Assembly (NCBI RefSeq): GCF_042662225.1
Contig: NZ_JBHSYQ010000005.1
Location: forward strand, 1-64,000
Reading direction: 5' to 3'
From: Nibribacter roseus
GTDB taxonomy: Bacteria; Bacteroidota; Bacteroidia; Cytophagales; Hymenobacteraceae
Length of the DNA: 64,000 nucleotides
Shown here: piece by piece, positions 23,756-32,224 of the stretch
How positions within the stretch are numbered: the stretch's first letter is position 1
How the letters are laid out: every line of letters starts with the position of its first letter
Translations under genes and position numbers: made by a program
The notes under the pieces: model-generated
Databases searched by the model: none
What the model was told of the DNA's origin: nothing
Seen by the model: only the letters and a program-made list of their open reading frames with translations

Positions 23756-24319
23756 TTAAATAGTCATGATTTCTGCTTCTTTTTTGCTGAGCAGCTCATC
23801 TAGCTTTACAATATAGGCATCGGTGAGTTTCTGAACTTTGCCTTCGGCGTCTTTCACCGCATCTTCAGAAGTGCCTTCTTTCTGCAGCTTTCTCAGAGCA
23901 TCATTCACATCTTTTCGGATGTTACGCACTCTGATTTTACCGTTCTCAGTTTCGTTTTTAGCTTGTTTCACCAGTTCGCGGCGGCGCTCCTCAGTAAGGG
24001 CCGGAATGTTCAAACGAATTCCATCTGCTTCTTGCATAGGGTTCAGGCCCAGATCACTGTTTTTAATGGCTTTGCCAATCTCAGAGATCATGTTTTTCTC
24101 CCAAGGCTTAATCATAAGAGTGCGTGCATCTGGGGCAGATACGTTGGCTACCTGTGAAACTGGGGTAGGGGTGCCGTAATAATCTACTTTAAGGCCTTCT
24201 ACCATGGCTGGTGAAGCTTTGCCGGCTCTGATTTTAGTTAGCTCTACGCTAGTGTGCTGCACCGATTTCTGCATAGACTCTTCGGCTTCGCTCAAGTAAA
24301 AATTAATTTCTTCGGTCAT
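23756..24319 (-). CDS. frr: Ribosome recycling factor
   Basis: A 187-residue protein that, with EF-G, splits the post-termination ribosome. The usual segments are present: LTKIRAGKASPAMVEGLKV, YYGTPTPVSQVANVSAPDAR, LMIKPWEKNMISEIGKAI, and DLGLNPMQEADGIRLNIPAL. Domain I is the three-helix bundle formed by the two ends and domain II the central strands. It follows pyrH with a 154-base gap, an order found in many bacteria, and probably shares its transcript. Confidence 0.97.
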   Translation of the reverse strand: MTEEINFYLSEAEESMQKSVQHTSVELTKIRAGKASPAMVEGLKVDYYGTPTPVSQVANVSAPDARTLMIKPWEKNMISEIGKAIKNSDLGLNPMQEADGIRLNIPALTEERRRELVKQAKNETENGKIRVRNIRKDVNDALRKLQKEGTSEDAVKDAEGKVQKLTDAYIVKLDELLSKKEAEIMTI

Positions 24320-24473
24320 TGGGTTTTCTTCTTTAGAAAGATGACTAAAAAGTATTCCGCCGCAGCGTTAGCCAAAAGGCGGTGCTAATTTCTGATTTTA
24401 TTCTGTAAAATCTACTTTTTTGCGCTGCCCCAGTTATAAAGCAGCAGCAGGAAGTAACTAAGTTCTGGTAAAC

Positions 24474-25187
24474 TTACATGGTTACCAAGGTGCCCACCTT
24501 ATCGCCTTTTATCAATTTGGCCAGGTTGCCGCGCTTGTTAATGTCAAACACTACTATTGGCAGATTGTTTTCTTTGCACAGGGTAAACGCGGTCATGTCC
24601 ATTACGTTCAGGCCTTTCTCAAAAACTTCCTCAAACGTGATGTCTGTGTACTTGGTGGCGGAGCTGTCTTTCTCTGGGTCGGCGGTATAAATGCCATCTA
24701 CTCTGGTGCCTTTCAACACCACGTCAGCTTCAATTTCAATGGCTCTTAATGAAGCGGCTGAGTCAGTAGTGAAGTAGGGGCTGCCAATACCGGCTCCGAA
24801 GATTACCACGCGGCCTTTCTCTAAGTGGCGAAGTGCCCGGCGGCGGATGTACGGCTCACACACCTGTTGAATGTTAATGCCTGAAAGTAAGCGGGTAAAC
24901 AAACCAACTTTCTCCAGCGCACTTTGCAGAGCCATGCTGTTTATAACTGTAGCGAGCATTCCCATATAGTCTCCCTGCACGCGGTCCAACCCAACAGATT
25001 CGGCCTGTACGCCCCTGAAAATATTTCCGCCTCCAATCACCACGGCCACTTGCGCGCCAAGGTCAACGGCAGATTTTATTTCTTCGGCGTACTGCACCAG
25101 CATGTTGGTATCAATGCCATACTGTTGCTCCCCCATCAGGGACTCACCGCTCAGCTTCAATAGAATTCTTTTGTATTGCATGCTCAC
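24474..25187 (-). CDS. pyrH: UMP kinase
   Basis: A 237-residue enzyme of pyrimidine synthesis that makes UDP from UMP, of the bacterial amino-acid-kinase type. The ATP-binding start RILLKLSGESLMGEQQYGID and the glycine-rich VAVVIGGGNIFRG are intact, as is VVIFGAGIGSPYFTTDSAAS. The ATG at codon 3 would be equally acceptable. A palindromic hairpin sits between it and the upstream biotinyl-protein gene. Feedback by UTP and activation by GTP are known for the family. Confidence 0.96.
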   Translation of the reverse strand: MSMQYKRILLKLSGESLMGEQQYGIDTNMLVQYAEEIKSAVDLGAQVAVVIGGGNIFRGVQAESVGLDRVQGDYMGMLATVINSMALQSALEKVGLFTRLLSGINIQQVCEPYIRRRALRHLEKGRVVIFGAGIGSPYFTTDSAASLRAIEIEADVVLKGTRVDGIYTADPEKDSSATKYTDITFEEVFEKGLNVMDMTAFTLCKENNLPIVVFDINKRGNLAKLIKGDKVGTLVTM

Positions 25188-25214
25188 TTATATATAGTAG
25201 TAGGTTTGTTTCAT

Positions 25215-25262
25215 AAAAAAGCCGTTTTAGCTCTGTTTTTCAGAAAACAGCCCTAAAACGGC
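25215..25262 (-). terminator. Palindrome-derived terminator after the biotinyl-protein gene
   Basis: A 19-bp stem with two mismatches (GCCGTTTTAGCTCTGTTTT and AAAACAGCCCTAAAACGGC, loop TCAG) followed on the minus strand by TTTTTT (25215-25220). It lies 6 bases past the stop of the biotinyl-protein gene and upstream of pyrH. It is another copy of the dispersed palindrome doing terminator duty. Confidence 0.8.
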
Positions 25263-25268
25263 ATCGTG

Positions 25269-25766
25269 CTAATTAAAAACAATCAGTACCTGGTTTTTCT
25301 CTACGTTCTGCCTCAGCTTCACCTTAATGTTGGTGACTACGCCGTCGCCCGGAGATTTAATGATGTTCTCCATCTTCATGGCTTCCAGAATAAGAATAGG
25401 GTCGCCCTTCTTTACCTCCTGGCCAACCTCCACCTTAATGTCCAAAATCAGACCTGGCATAGGAGCCTTTATATCATTTATCTTCTGAGCCAACGCCTCA
25501 CCCATGCCCAAGCTCTCCAGCAGTAAATCCATGCGGTCTTTTACCTGCAGGGTATGCACGTGGCCATTAATTTTGATTTTAAAAGTTTTAGTGTCCAGCT
25601 CAGTACCTACCAGTTCAGCTGTATAAGATTTGCTGTCTTTAATAATATGGAAGGACATAGGGCTAAGCGGAAGGATATCCCAAGTAAAAGGAGAGTCGTT
25701 CAGAAGGATTTGATTCTTCTCAAAAACTACTTGCCACGTTTGCGTATCTGATTTTACCTGTAGCAT
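25269..25766 (-). CDS. Biotin carboxyl carrier protein / biotinyl-lipoyl attachment domain
   Basis: A 165-residue carrier. The C-terminal 75 residues are a biotinyl domain: IKAPMPGLILDIKVEVGQEV, PILILEAMKMENIIKSPGDG and VTNIKVKLRQNVEKNQVLIV. The lysine in EAMKMEN is the biotinylation site. The N-terminal half is a small beta-rich domain without clear assignment. This architecture fits the carrier subunit of an acyl-CoA (acetyl/propionyl-type) carboxylase or a related decarboxylase, whose partner subunits are not in the window. The alternative of a lipoyl domain is unlikely because the motif is EAMKM rather than ETDKA. Confidence 0.9.
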   Translation of the reverse strand: MLQVKSDTQTWQVVFEKNQILLNDSPFTWDILPLSPMSFHIIKDSKSYTAELVGTELDTKTFKIKINGHVHTLQVKDRMDLLLESLGMGEALAQKINDIKAPMPGLILDIKVEVGQEVKKGDPILILEAMKMENIIKSPGDGVVTNIKVKLRQNVEKNQVLIVFN

Positions 25767-25849
25767 ATCCTGCAGCGTTTAAGATATAGAGTACGGAAAT
25801 TATGAAAGTAAATTCACAACTTGAGTTTTCAAAGTTAATAAATCCTAGC

Positions 25850-28381
25850 ATGAATCACATCCTTTCCCGCGCCTTCTTGGTTTTTGCCGGTTGGGGCCTA
25901 ATTGCCAGTTGTGCGGTAAAACAGCCTTCTGGCCCGGTGGCTTCAGTAGAACCTGTTGTTGTAGAGGCAGATACTGTAGCCGAGCCGCAACGGCCACTCA
26001 CCAGTCATGGGCCTTATAGGCCGGCGGCAGAAAGAGTGATGGATTTGCTGCATACCAAACTCAACATAAAATTCGACTGGGCGAAGCAGCACCTGCTTGG
26101 CGAAGCTACGCTTACGCTAAAGCCCTATTTCTATCCGCAGGACAGTGTAGTGTTAGATGCCAAAGGGTTTGAAATTCATAAAGTGACTCTGTTGAACGGA
26201 AAAACAGAAAGTCCTCTGCCCTACAAGTATGACCAAGAGCAGTTGGTGCTGCAGTTGGGCAAAAGCTATACCCGCAAAGACACCTTGCGCGTGTTCATTT
26301 CTTATACGGCTAAACCCAACGAGCTGAAGGTAAAAGGCAGCGATGCCATTGTAGCCGATAAGGGGCTTTATTTTATCAATCCATTGGGAACGGAAGAAGA
26401 CATGCCGCAACAAATCTGGACTCAGGGCGAAACAGAGGCCAGTTCTGCCTGGTTTCCTACCATTGATCGTCCCAATGAGCGCATGACGCAGGATTTTTAT
26501 ATCACGGTGGAAGACCGTTTCAAGACCCTTTCTAACGGAGTGCTGGTTTCGAGCCAAAAACAGAAAAACGGCTTTAGAACAGACCACTGGCGCATGACCA
26601 AGTCACACGCTCCTTATTTGGCCATGATGGCTATTGGAGAGTATGCCGTAGTCAAAGACAAGTGGCGGAATATTGAGGTGAGCTATTGGGTAGAGCCAGA
26701 ATATGCTGCTACGGCAAAGGCTACTTTTGGGCGCACCCCGGAAATGATGGAGTTTTTCTCGCAGAAGCTGGGCGTGCCGTTCCCTTGGGAGAAATACGCG
26801 CAGGTGGTGGTAAGGAATTTTGTGTCAGGAGCCATGGAAAACACTACCGCTTCTACGTTCATGGAAAGCCTGCACCAAGACCGCCGTCAGCTGTTAGACA
26901 AGAACTGGGACCATATTATAGCCCATGAGCTATTTCACCAGTGGTTCGGAGACTTGGTGACAACTGAATCTTGGTCAAACTTACCTCTGAATGAATCTTT
27001 CGCTGATTATTCGGAATACCTGTGGGCGGAACATAAATACGGTGCTGATGAGGCCGCGCTGGTACACCAGGAAGCACTGCAGCAGTATTTGAATGAAGCT
27101 AGAACAAAACAAGAGCCTCTTATCAGGTACCGTTACTTAGACAAAGAAGATATGTTTGACAGTCACTCCTACGCAAAAGGTGGGAGGGTGCTGCACATGC
27201 TCCGCAAGCTAGTAGGAGACGAAGCCTTCTTTCTGTCACTGAACCATTACCTCACCCAACATAAGTACACGGCGGTGGAAGTAGATGAGCTACGTATGTC
27301 TTTTGAAGAAGTAACGGGTAAAGACCTGAAGCCTTTTTTTGACCAATGGTTTCTACAGCCGGGGCACCCCGTACTAGACGTGACGCACTCGTTTTCAGGA
27401 GGCAGTTTGATGATCAGCGTTTCACAGGTGCAGGATACCACCCTTAGCCCAGTTTATGCTTTCCCGCTTACAATATCTTTTTTAGAAAATGGAGAGTGGC
27501 AGCAGAAGGAAGTAGAAATAACAAAGGCAAATCACACTTTCAACATAGCAGCAGCCGCAGCTCCGCAGGCAGTTGTACTAGATCCAGAGCAGAATTTGCT
27601 GGCCAACTTTAATCATCAAAAAACACTGGAAGAATGGGCAGCTCAGTTCTTGAACGGTAAAAGCTACGCAGCAAAGTCAGAAGCCCTGGAATATTTACGT
27701 GAACAGAATGGGCCACTGGTAGCGCAAGTAGTGCAGCAGGCAATGCAAGATCCGTTCTGGAAGATAAGAGCAACCGCATTAGAGTTATTAATAGGGTTAG
27801 AACTTTGGCAGCAGCCCCAAATGCAACAGCGGGTAGAAACCATGTCAGTGCAAGATCCCAACAGCACCGTTAGGTCTACGGCTATGTATGCTTTAAGTAC
27901 TTTAACAGGGCTGCCGGAAGAGGTAATCAGGAAAGGACTGCGTGACAGTTCTTACCAGGTGGTAGCTGCTTCCATTTTTGCATGGAATAAATCTGGTAAA
28001 GATGTACAGGCTATAAAACCTTACATGACATACAAAAACGCAGATGTAGTAAATGCCCTGGCGGCAAGCCTGACAGACGCACAGGAAAACGAAGTATATG
28101 ATTGGTATTTAGCAAACGCCCGCCGATTAAGAGGAGCAGACCTCTATTATTTTATACAAAGTTTGGGAGCATTTCTATTGAAAAAAGACATAGACGGGCA
28201 GGAGCGAGGTTGGCAAGCTCTGGTGAAAATTGTGCAGCAAGAAAATATGCCCGTAGTTAAACAAGCAGGCTTTCAGATGCTTACCTACATGGCCGAGACC
28301 GAAGAAAGAAAACAAGCCTTACAAAATGTCTTAGAACAAGACGAACAACTGCAAGAATGGGTGGCGGGACAAAACCAGTGA
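25850..28381 (+). CDS. M1-family metallopeptidase lipoprotein with HEAT-like C-terminus
   Basis: An 843-residue exported zinc aminopeptidase. The start at 25850 gives a signal peptide with lipobox IASC (LVFAGWGLIASC). The M1 catalytic domain includes the exopeptidase motif SGAMEN and the zinc site HELFHQWFGD followed 18 residues later by the third ligand glutamate in LNESFADY. From about residue 600 on, the sequence turns into helical repeats (WKIRATALELLIGLELW, STVRSTAMYALSTLTG, YQVVAASIFAWNKSG) of HEAT type, as in M1 enzymes with an ERAP-like C-terminal arch. An ATG at 25802 is in frame but would put the signal peptide inside. It lies alone, upstream of the tRNA-tuf unit. Confidence 0.92.
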   Translation: MNHILSRAFLVFAGWGLIASCAVKQPSGPVASVEPVVVEADTVAEPQRPLTSHGPYRPAAERVMDLLHTKLNIKFDWAKQHLLGEATLTLKPYFYPQDSVVLDAKGFEIHKVTLLNGKTESPLPYKYDQEQLVLQLGKSYTRKDTLRVFISYTAKPNELKVKGSDAIVADKGLYFINPLGTEEDMPQQIWTQGETEASSAWFPTIDRPNERMTQDFYITVEDRFKTLSNGVLVSSQKQKNGFRTDHWRMTKSHAPYLAMMAIGEYAVVKDKWRNIEVSYWVEPEYAATAKATFGRTPEMMEFFSQKLGVPFPWEKYAQVVVRNFVSGAMENTTASTFMESLHQDRRQLLDKNWDHIIAHELFHQWFGDLVTTESWSNLPLNESFADYSEYLWAEHKYGADEAALVHQEALQQYLNEARTKQEPLIRYRYLDKEDMFDSHSYAKGGRVLHMLRKLVGDEAFFLSLNHYLTQHKYTAVEVDELRMSFEEVTGKDLKPFFDQWFLQPGHPVLDVTHSFSGGSLMISVSQVQDTTLSPVYAFPLTISFLENGEWQQKEVEITKANHTFNIAAAAAPQAVVLDPEQNLLANFNHQKTLEEWAAQFLNGKSYAAKSEALEYLREQNGPLVAQVVQQAMQDPFWKIRATALELLIGLELWQQPQMQQRVETMSVQDPNSTVRSTAMYALSTLTGLPEEVIRKGLRDSSYQVVAASIFAWNKSGKDVQAIKPYMTYKNADVVNALAASLTDAQENEVYDWYLANARRLRGADLYYFIQSLGAFLLKKDIDGQERGWQALVKIVQQENMPVVKQAGFQMLTYMAETEERKQALQNVLEQDEQLQEWVAGQNQ

Positions 28382-28404
28382 AGGAAAATATTTTTGAAGA
28401 AATA

Positions 28405-28435
28405 TTTGACACGGAAGAAAAAGCCATTAATTTTG
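28405..28435 (+). promoter_or_regulatory. Promoter of the tRNA-tuf unit
   Basis: A perfect Bacteroidota promoter: TTTG (28405-28408), 19 bases, TAATTTTG (28428-28435). It lies 60 bases before tRNA-Tyr and probably drives tRNA-Tyr, -Gly, -Thr and tuf together. Confidence 0.8.
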
Positions 28436-28495
28436 CAGCTCCTAAGAACGAAAACGGTAACGGAAAACGTTTAAGGGGTTCTTTGAAAGAAGAAT

Positions 28496-28578
28496 GGGGA
28501 GATTCCAGAGTGGCCAAATGGGACGGACTGTAACTCCGTTAGCGTAAGCTTTCGAAGGTTCGAATCCTTCTCTCCCCA
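28496..28578 (+). tRNA. tRNA-Tyr (GTA)
   Basis: An 83-base class II tRNA. Acceptor GGGGAGA pairs with TCTCCCC, the anticodon region is GACTGTAACTCC (anticodon GTA), there is a long variable arm, and the T arm GAAGG-TTCGAAT-CCTTC is intact. The 3' CCA is not encoded. Confidence 0.97.
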
Positions 28579-28653
28579 CACCAACAACAGCTAAGAATCA
28601 GGGTAAGGTTACAGATTGCTCAATAAAAGGTTCTTGGTTTTCAAAGTAAACAA

Positions 28654-28726
28654 GCGGGAGTAGCTCAGTTGGTAGAGCGACAGCCTTCCAAGCTGTAGGT
28701 CGCGGGTTCGAACCTCGTCTCCCGCT
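28654..28726 (+). tRNA. tRNA-Gly (TCC)
   Basis: A 73-base tRNA. Acceptor GCGGGAG pairs with CTCCCGC and the anticodon loop CTTCCAA gives TCC. The T arm is GCGGG-TTCGAAC-CTCGT, with the second base pair as G-U or mismatch. CCA is not encoded. Confidence 0.97.
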
Positions 28727-28736
28727 CTTAAAAAGG

Positions 28737-28760
28737 ATGATGCAGCGCGAGCTGCATCAT
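28737..28760 (+). other. Hairpin between tRNA-Gly and tRNA-Thr
   Basis: A 10-bp perfect stem ATGATGCAGC/GCTGCATCAT closed by a GCGA (GNRA) tetraloop lies 10 bases after tRNA-Gly and 8 bases before tRNA-Thr. It has no T-tract, so processing or stability is likelier than termination. Confidence 0.6.
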
Positions 28761-28768
28761 TTCATTTT

Positions 28769-28840
28769 GCCGACGTAGCTCAGGGGTAGAGTACTTCCTT
28801 GGTAAGGAAGGGGTCGTGGGTTCAATTCCCATCGTTGGCT
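28769..28840 (+). tRNA. tRNA-Thr (GGT)
   Basis: A 72-base tRNA. Acceptor GCCGACG pairs with CGTTGGC (one G-T pair), and the anticodon loop TTGGTAA gives GGT. The T arm is GTGGG-TTCAATT-CCCAT. It lies 60 bases before the tuf start codon. Confidence 0.97.
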
Positions 28841-28900
28841 CAAAGAGTTTTCAAAATAAGTTAACACTCTTTTCAACACAGAACTAAATAAATTTCTAAA

Positions 28901-30088
28901 ATGGCTAAAGAAAATTTTGATCGCTCCAAACCGCACGTAAACATCGGTACTATCGGTCACGTTGACCACGGCAAAACAACCTTGACTGCTGCTATTACTC
29001 AGGTTTTAGCGAACAAAGGTCTAGCCGCTAAAAGAGATTTCTCTTCTATCGATAACGCTCCTGAGGAGAAAGAGCGTGGTATTACAATCAACACTTCTCA
29101 CGTTGAGTACGCTACTGAGAACCGTCACTATGCTCACGTTGACTGCCCTGGTCACGCTGACTACGTGAAGAACATGGTTACTGGTGCTGCTCAGATGGAC
29201 GGTGCTATCTTAGTGGTTGCTGCTACAGATGGTCCAATGCCACAAACACGTGAGCACATCCTTTTGGCTCGTCAGGTAGGTGTTCCTGCCCTTGTTGTGT
29301 TCATGAACAAAGTGGACATGGTAGACGATCCAGAATTGTTAGAGCTTGTTGAAATGGAAATCAGAGAGCTTCTTTCTTTCTATGATTTCGACGGCGATAA
29401 CATTCCAGTTATCCAAGGTTCAGCTCTTGGTGGCTTGAATGGCGATGAGAAATGGGTGAAAACCATTGAAGAATTGATGGATGCAGTTGATAACTACATT
29501 CCAATTCCAGCTCGTTTAACTGACCTTCCATTCTTGATGCCAGTTGAGGACGTATTCTCAATCACTGGTCGTGGTACAGTAGCTACTGGCCGTATCGAGC
29601 GTGGTATCATCAACTCTGGTGAGCAAGTTGACATCTTAGGTATGGGTGCTGAAGGCCTTAAGTCTACAGTAACTGGTGTTGAGATGTTCCGTAAGATTCT
29701 TGACAGAGGTGAAGCTGGTGACAACGTAGGTCTATTGTTACGTGGTATTGAGAAAACTGATATCCGTCGTGGTATGGTTATCTGTAAGCCAGGTTCAGTA
29801 ACTCCTCACATGAAGTTCAAAGCTGAGGTTTACGTTCTTTCTAAAGAAGAAGGTGGACGTCACACTCCATTCTTCAACAACTACCGTCCACAGTTCTACT
29901 TAAGAACTACTGACGTAACTGGTGTTATTTCTTTACCAGAAGGAGTTGAAATGGTTATGCCTGGTGATAACATCACTATCACTGTTGAGTTGATCAACAA
30001 AGTAGCGATGGAGAAAGGTCTACGTTTCGCTATCCGTGAGGGTGGTAGAACTGTAGGTGCCGGTCAGGTAACTGAAATCCTTGACTAA
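28901..30088 (+). CDS. tuf: Elongation factor Tu
   Basis: A 395-residue GTPase that brings aminoacyl-tRNA to the ribosome. GTPase motifs are GHVDHGKTT (G1), RGITI (G2), DCPGHADYVKNM (G3) and NKVD (G4). Domains II and III follow, with ISLPEGVEMVMPGDN near the end. It is cotranscribed with three upstream tRNA genes, an arrangement known from other bacteria, and ends at its own terminator. Only one tuf copy is in the window. Confidence 0.98.
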   Translation: MAKENFDRSKPHVNIGTIGHVDHGKTTLTAAITQVLANKGLAAKRDFSSIDNAPEEKERGITINTSHVEYATENRHYAHVDCPGHADYVKNMVTGAAQMDGAILVVAATDGPMPQTREHILLARQVGVPALVVFMNKVDMVDDPELLELVEMEIRELLSFYDFDGDNIPVIQGSALGGLNGDEKWVKTIEELMDAVDNYIPIPARLTDLPFLMPVEDVFSITGRGTVATGRIERGIINSGEQVDILGMGAEGLKSTVTGVEMFRKILDRGEAGDNVGLLLRGIEKTDIRRGMVICKPGSVTPHMKFKAEVYVLSKEEGGRHTPFFNNYRPQFYLRTTDVTGVISLPEGVEMVMPGDNITITVELINKVAMEKGLRFAIREGGRTVGAGQVTEILD

Positions 30089-30101
30089 TTAAAAAAATAT
30101 G

Positions 30102-30139
30102 AATCCGCCCTGCTTAAGTAGTGGGGCGGATTTGTTTTT
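30102..30139 (+). terminator. tuf: Terminator of tuf
   Basis: Stem AATCCGCCC with GGGCGGATT (9 bp), 13-nt loop, then TTGTTTTTTTT. Its 3' part overlaps the -33 element of the tRNA-Trp promoter. Confidence 0.8.
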
Positions 30140-30162
30140 TTTAAAAAGAGTTAATACATTTG
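30131..30162 (+). promoter_or_regulatory. Promoter of the tRNA-Trp/secE/nusG unit
   Basis: TTTG (30131-30134), 20 bases, TACATTTG (30155-30162). The start would be about 25 bases before tRNA-Trp. The TTTG is part of the tuf terminator tail. Confidence 0.75.
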
Positions 30163-30194
30163 CACTCCATTTCAACAATGGCGTGCATTTTTTT

Positions 30195-30267
30195 ACGGGA
30201 GTAGCTCAATTGGTAGAGTAGTGGTCTCCAAAACCATTGGTTGTAGGTTCGAGTCCTACCTCCCGTG
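30195..30267 (+). tRNA. tRNA-Trp (CCA)
   Basis: A 73-base tRNA. Acceptor ACGGGAG pairs with CTCCCGT, anticodon loop CTCCAAA gives CCA, T arm GTAGG-TTCGAGT-CCTAC. The secE start codon is 24 bases downstream, as in many bacteria. Confidence 0.97.
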
Positions 30268-30290
30268 CAAACGAAGTAATTAGCATCAGA

Positions 30291-30482
30291 ATGGAAAAGC
30301 TGAGTAAATTTTTCAACAATACAGTAGAGGAGATGCGCTACAAGGTCTCCTGGCCAACGTATCCTGAGCTTCAAAAGAGCTCAATTCTTGTGTTGGTAGG
30401 CTCAGTAGTATTTGCTGTAGTTGTGGGTGCTATGGACTACGTTTACGACAATGGCTTGACTTGGTTTTACAACCAGTTCTAA
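30291..30482 (+). CDS. secE: Preprotein translocase subunit SecE
   Basis: A 63-residue inner-membrane protein with the conserved amphipathic segment EEMRYKVSWPTYPELQKSSI and one transmembrane helix (LVLVGSVVFAVVVGAMDYVY). It clamps SecY in the translocon. The open frame runs back into tRNA-Trp, so I place the start at 30291. nusG follows by 15 bases. Confidence 0.96.
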   Translation: MEKLSKFFNNTVEEMRYKVSWPTYPELQKSSILVLVGSVVFAVVVGAMDYVYDNGLTWFYNQF

Positions 30483-30497
30483 AAAACAGCGGCTGAC

Positions 30498-31055
30498 ATG
30501 GCAGACTTAAAATGGTATGTAGTGCGGGCTGTTTCGGGTCAGGAGAAGAAAGCGAAATCTTATCTAGAAAACGAAGTAGCTCGTCATAATCTTACGGAAA
30601 TGGTGCCGCAGGTGCTAATACCGTCAGAAAAAGTATATGAAATGCGCAACGGAAAAAAACGCGTGAGAGAACGCAGCTTTTTTCCGGGCTACGTGTTGGT
30701 GTTTGCTGATATCTCAAATGGTGAAGTGGAGCACTTGATTACCAGTACTCCAGGAGTAATCGGTTTTTTAGGAGCTGGTTCTGGAAATACCTCAACCAAG
30801 CCTGTTCCATTGAGAATGAGCGAGGTGAACAGGATCCTCGGTAAAGTAGATGAAACTGCCGAAGAGGTTGAAACACTGGAAACGCCATTCATAGTAGGTG
30901 AGACAGTAAAAGTGATGGACGGGCCTTTCAATGGATTCTCTGGAACTGTAGAGGAAGTATTTGAAGAGCGTCGGAAATTAAATGTAATGGTGAAGATCTT
31001 CGGACGGAATACTCCGGTAGAGCTGAACTACATGCAGGTAGAAAAAGAACAGTAG
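30498..31055 (+). CDS. nusG: Transcription termination/antitermination factor NusG
   Basis: A 185-residue protein. The NGN domain (about 1-115) has KWYVVRAVSGQEKKAKSYLE and FFPGYVLVFADI; the KOW domain at the C-terminus has GETVKVMDGPFNGFSGTVEE. It travels with RNA polymerase and couples it to Rho or the ribosome. It is sandwiched between secE and rplK as usual. Confidence 0.97.
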   Translation: MADLKWYVVRAVSGQEKKAKSYLENEVARHNLTEMVPQVLIPSEKVYEMRNGKKRVRERSFFPGYVLVFADISNGEVEHLITSTPGVIGFLGAGSGNTSTKPVPLRMSEVNRILGKVDETAEEVETLETPFIVGETVKVMDGPFNGFSGTVEEVFEERRKLNVMVKIFGRNTPVELNYMQVEKEQ

Positions 31056-31067
31056 TAATAATTAATA

Positions 31068-31511
31068 ATGGCAAAAGAAATAAAAGGTTATCTGAAGCTT
31101 CAGGTAAAGGGAGGCGCCGCTAATCCAGCACCGCCGATAGGACCTGCACTTGGATCAAAAGGCTTGAACATCATGGAGTTCTGTAAGCAATTCAATGCTA
31201 GAACCCAGGATAAAGCCGGCCAAGTATGCCCAGTTTTGATTACAATTTACACTGATAAGTCATTTGACTTTGTAATTAAGACTCCTCCGGCTCCGGTGTT
31301 GTTGATGGATGCTGCGAAAATCAAAAATGGTTCTAAAGAGCCGAACCGTAACAAAGTAGGTTCAGTTACTTGGGATCAGATTCGTGAAATCGCAGAAATC
31401 AAGATGCCTGACTTAAACGCTTTCAAAGTTGAGTCAGCCATGAGATTGGTAGCAGGTACCGCTCGTAGCATGGGTATCACAGTTAAAGGAACTGCTCCTT
31501 GGAGTGAGTAA
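31068..31511 (+). CDS. rplK: 50S ribosomal protein L11
   Basis: A 147-residue protein of the GTPase-associated centre. The N-terminal domain shows LQVKGGAANPAPPIGPALGS with the proline-rich segment that is the thiostrepton-contact region. The C-terminal 23S-binding domain shows RLVAGTARSMGITVKG. It starts 12 bases after nusG. Confidence 0.97.
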   Translation: MAKEIKGYLKLQVKGGAANPAPPIGPALGSKGLNIMEFCKQFNARTQDKAGQVCPVLITIYTDKSFDFVIKTPPAPVLLMDAAKIKNGSKEPNRNKVGSVTWDQIREIAEIKMPDLNAFKVESAMRLVAGTARSMGITVKGTAPWSE

Positions 31512-31522
31512 TTAAAAAGCAA

Positions 31523-32212
31523 ATGGCTAGAATTTCTAAAAACAGAAAAGCAGTCTTAGCGAAGTACGATCCCAAAAAAGAGTACTCTTTGTTAGATGCA
31601 GCAGGTGTGGTGAAAGAAATCACCTTCACTAAGTTTGATGCATCAGTTGACATTGACGTACGCTTGGGTGTTGACCCGCGTAAGGCTGATCAAATGGTAA
31701 GAGGGGTAGTTACCCTTCCCCACGGAACAGGTAAAGATGTTCGTGTATTAGTACTTTGTACTCCTGACAAAGAAGAAGAAGCAAAAGCTGCTGGCGCTGA
31801 CTATGTAGGATTAGACGAATACATCCAGAAGATTGAAAAAGGCTGGACTGACATTGATGTAATCATCACAATGCCAGCGGTAATGGCTAAAGTAGGTAGA
31901 CTGGGACGTATTTTAGGTCCACGTAACCTGATGCCAAACCCTAAGGCAGGTACTGTAACTACAGATGTAGCCAAGGCAGTGAAGGAAGTGAAAGCGGGTA
32001 AAATCGACTTTAAAGTTGATAAAACTGGTATCATTCACACTAGCATCGGAAAAGTATCTTTCGGTCCTGACAAGTTAGCTGAAAATGCGGCTGAAGTGAT
32101 TGCCACTCTTAACCGCTTGAAGCCTTCTTCTGCAAAAGGAACTTATATTAAGAGCGTCACATTGTCAAGCACAATGAGTCCTGGTGTGGCAGTAGATAAA
32201 AACTCAATTTAA
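31523..32212 (+). CDS. rplA: 50S ribosomal protein L1
   Basis: A 229-residue protein of the L1 stalk. Characteristic are VDIDVRLGVDPRKADQMVRG, GRLGRILGPRNLMPNPKAGT and KVSFGPDKLAENA. In other bacteria it represses its own operon by binding the rplK leader. I did not find an L1 site in the short nusG-rplK gap. Confidence 0.97.
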   Translation: MARISKNRKAVLAKYDPKKEYSLLDAAGVVKEITFTKFDASVDIDVRLGVDPRKADQMVRGVVTLPHGTGKDVRVLVLCTPDKEEEAKAAGADYVGLDEYIQKIEKGWTDIDVIITMPAVMAKVGRLGRILGPRNLMPNPKAGTVTTDVAKAVKEVKAGKIDFKVDKTGIIHTSIGKVSFGPDKLAENAAEVIATLNRLKPSSAKGTYIKSVTLSSTMSPGVAVDKNSI

Positions 32213-32224
32213 CGAGACTAATAG

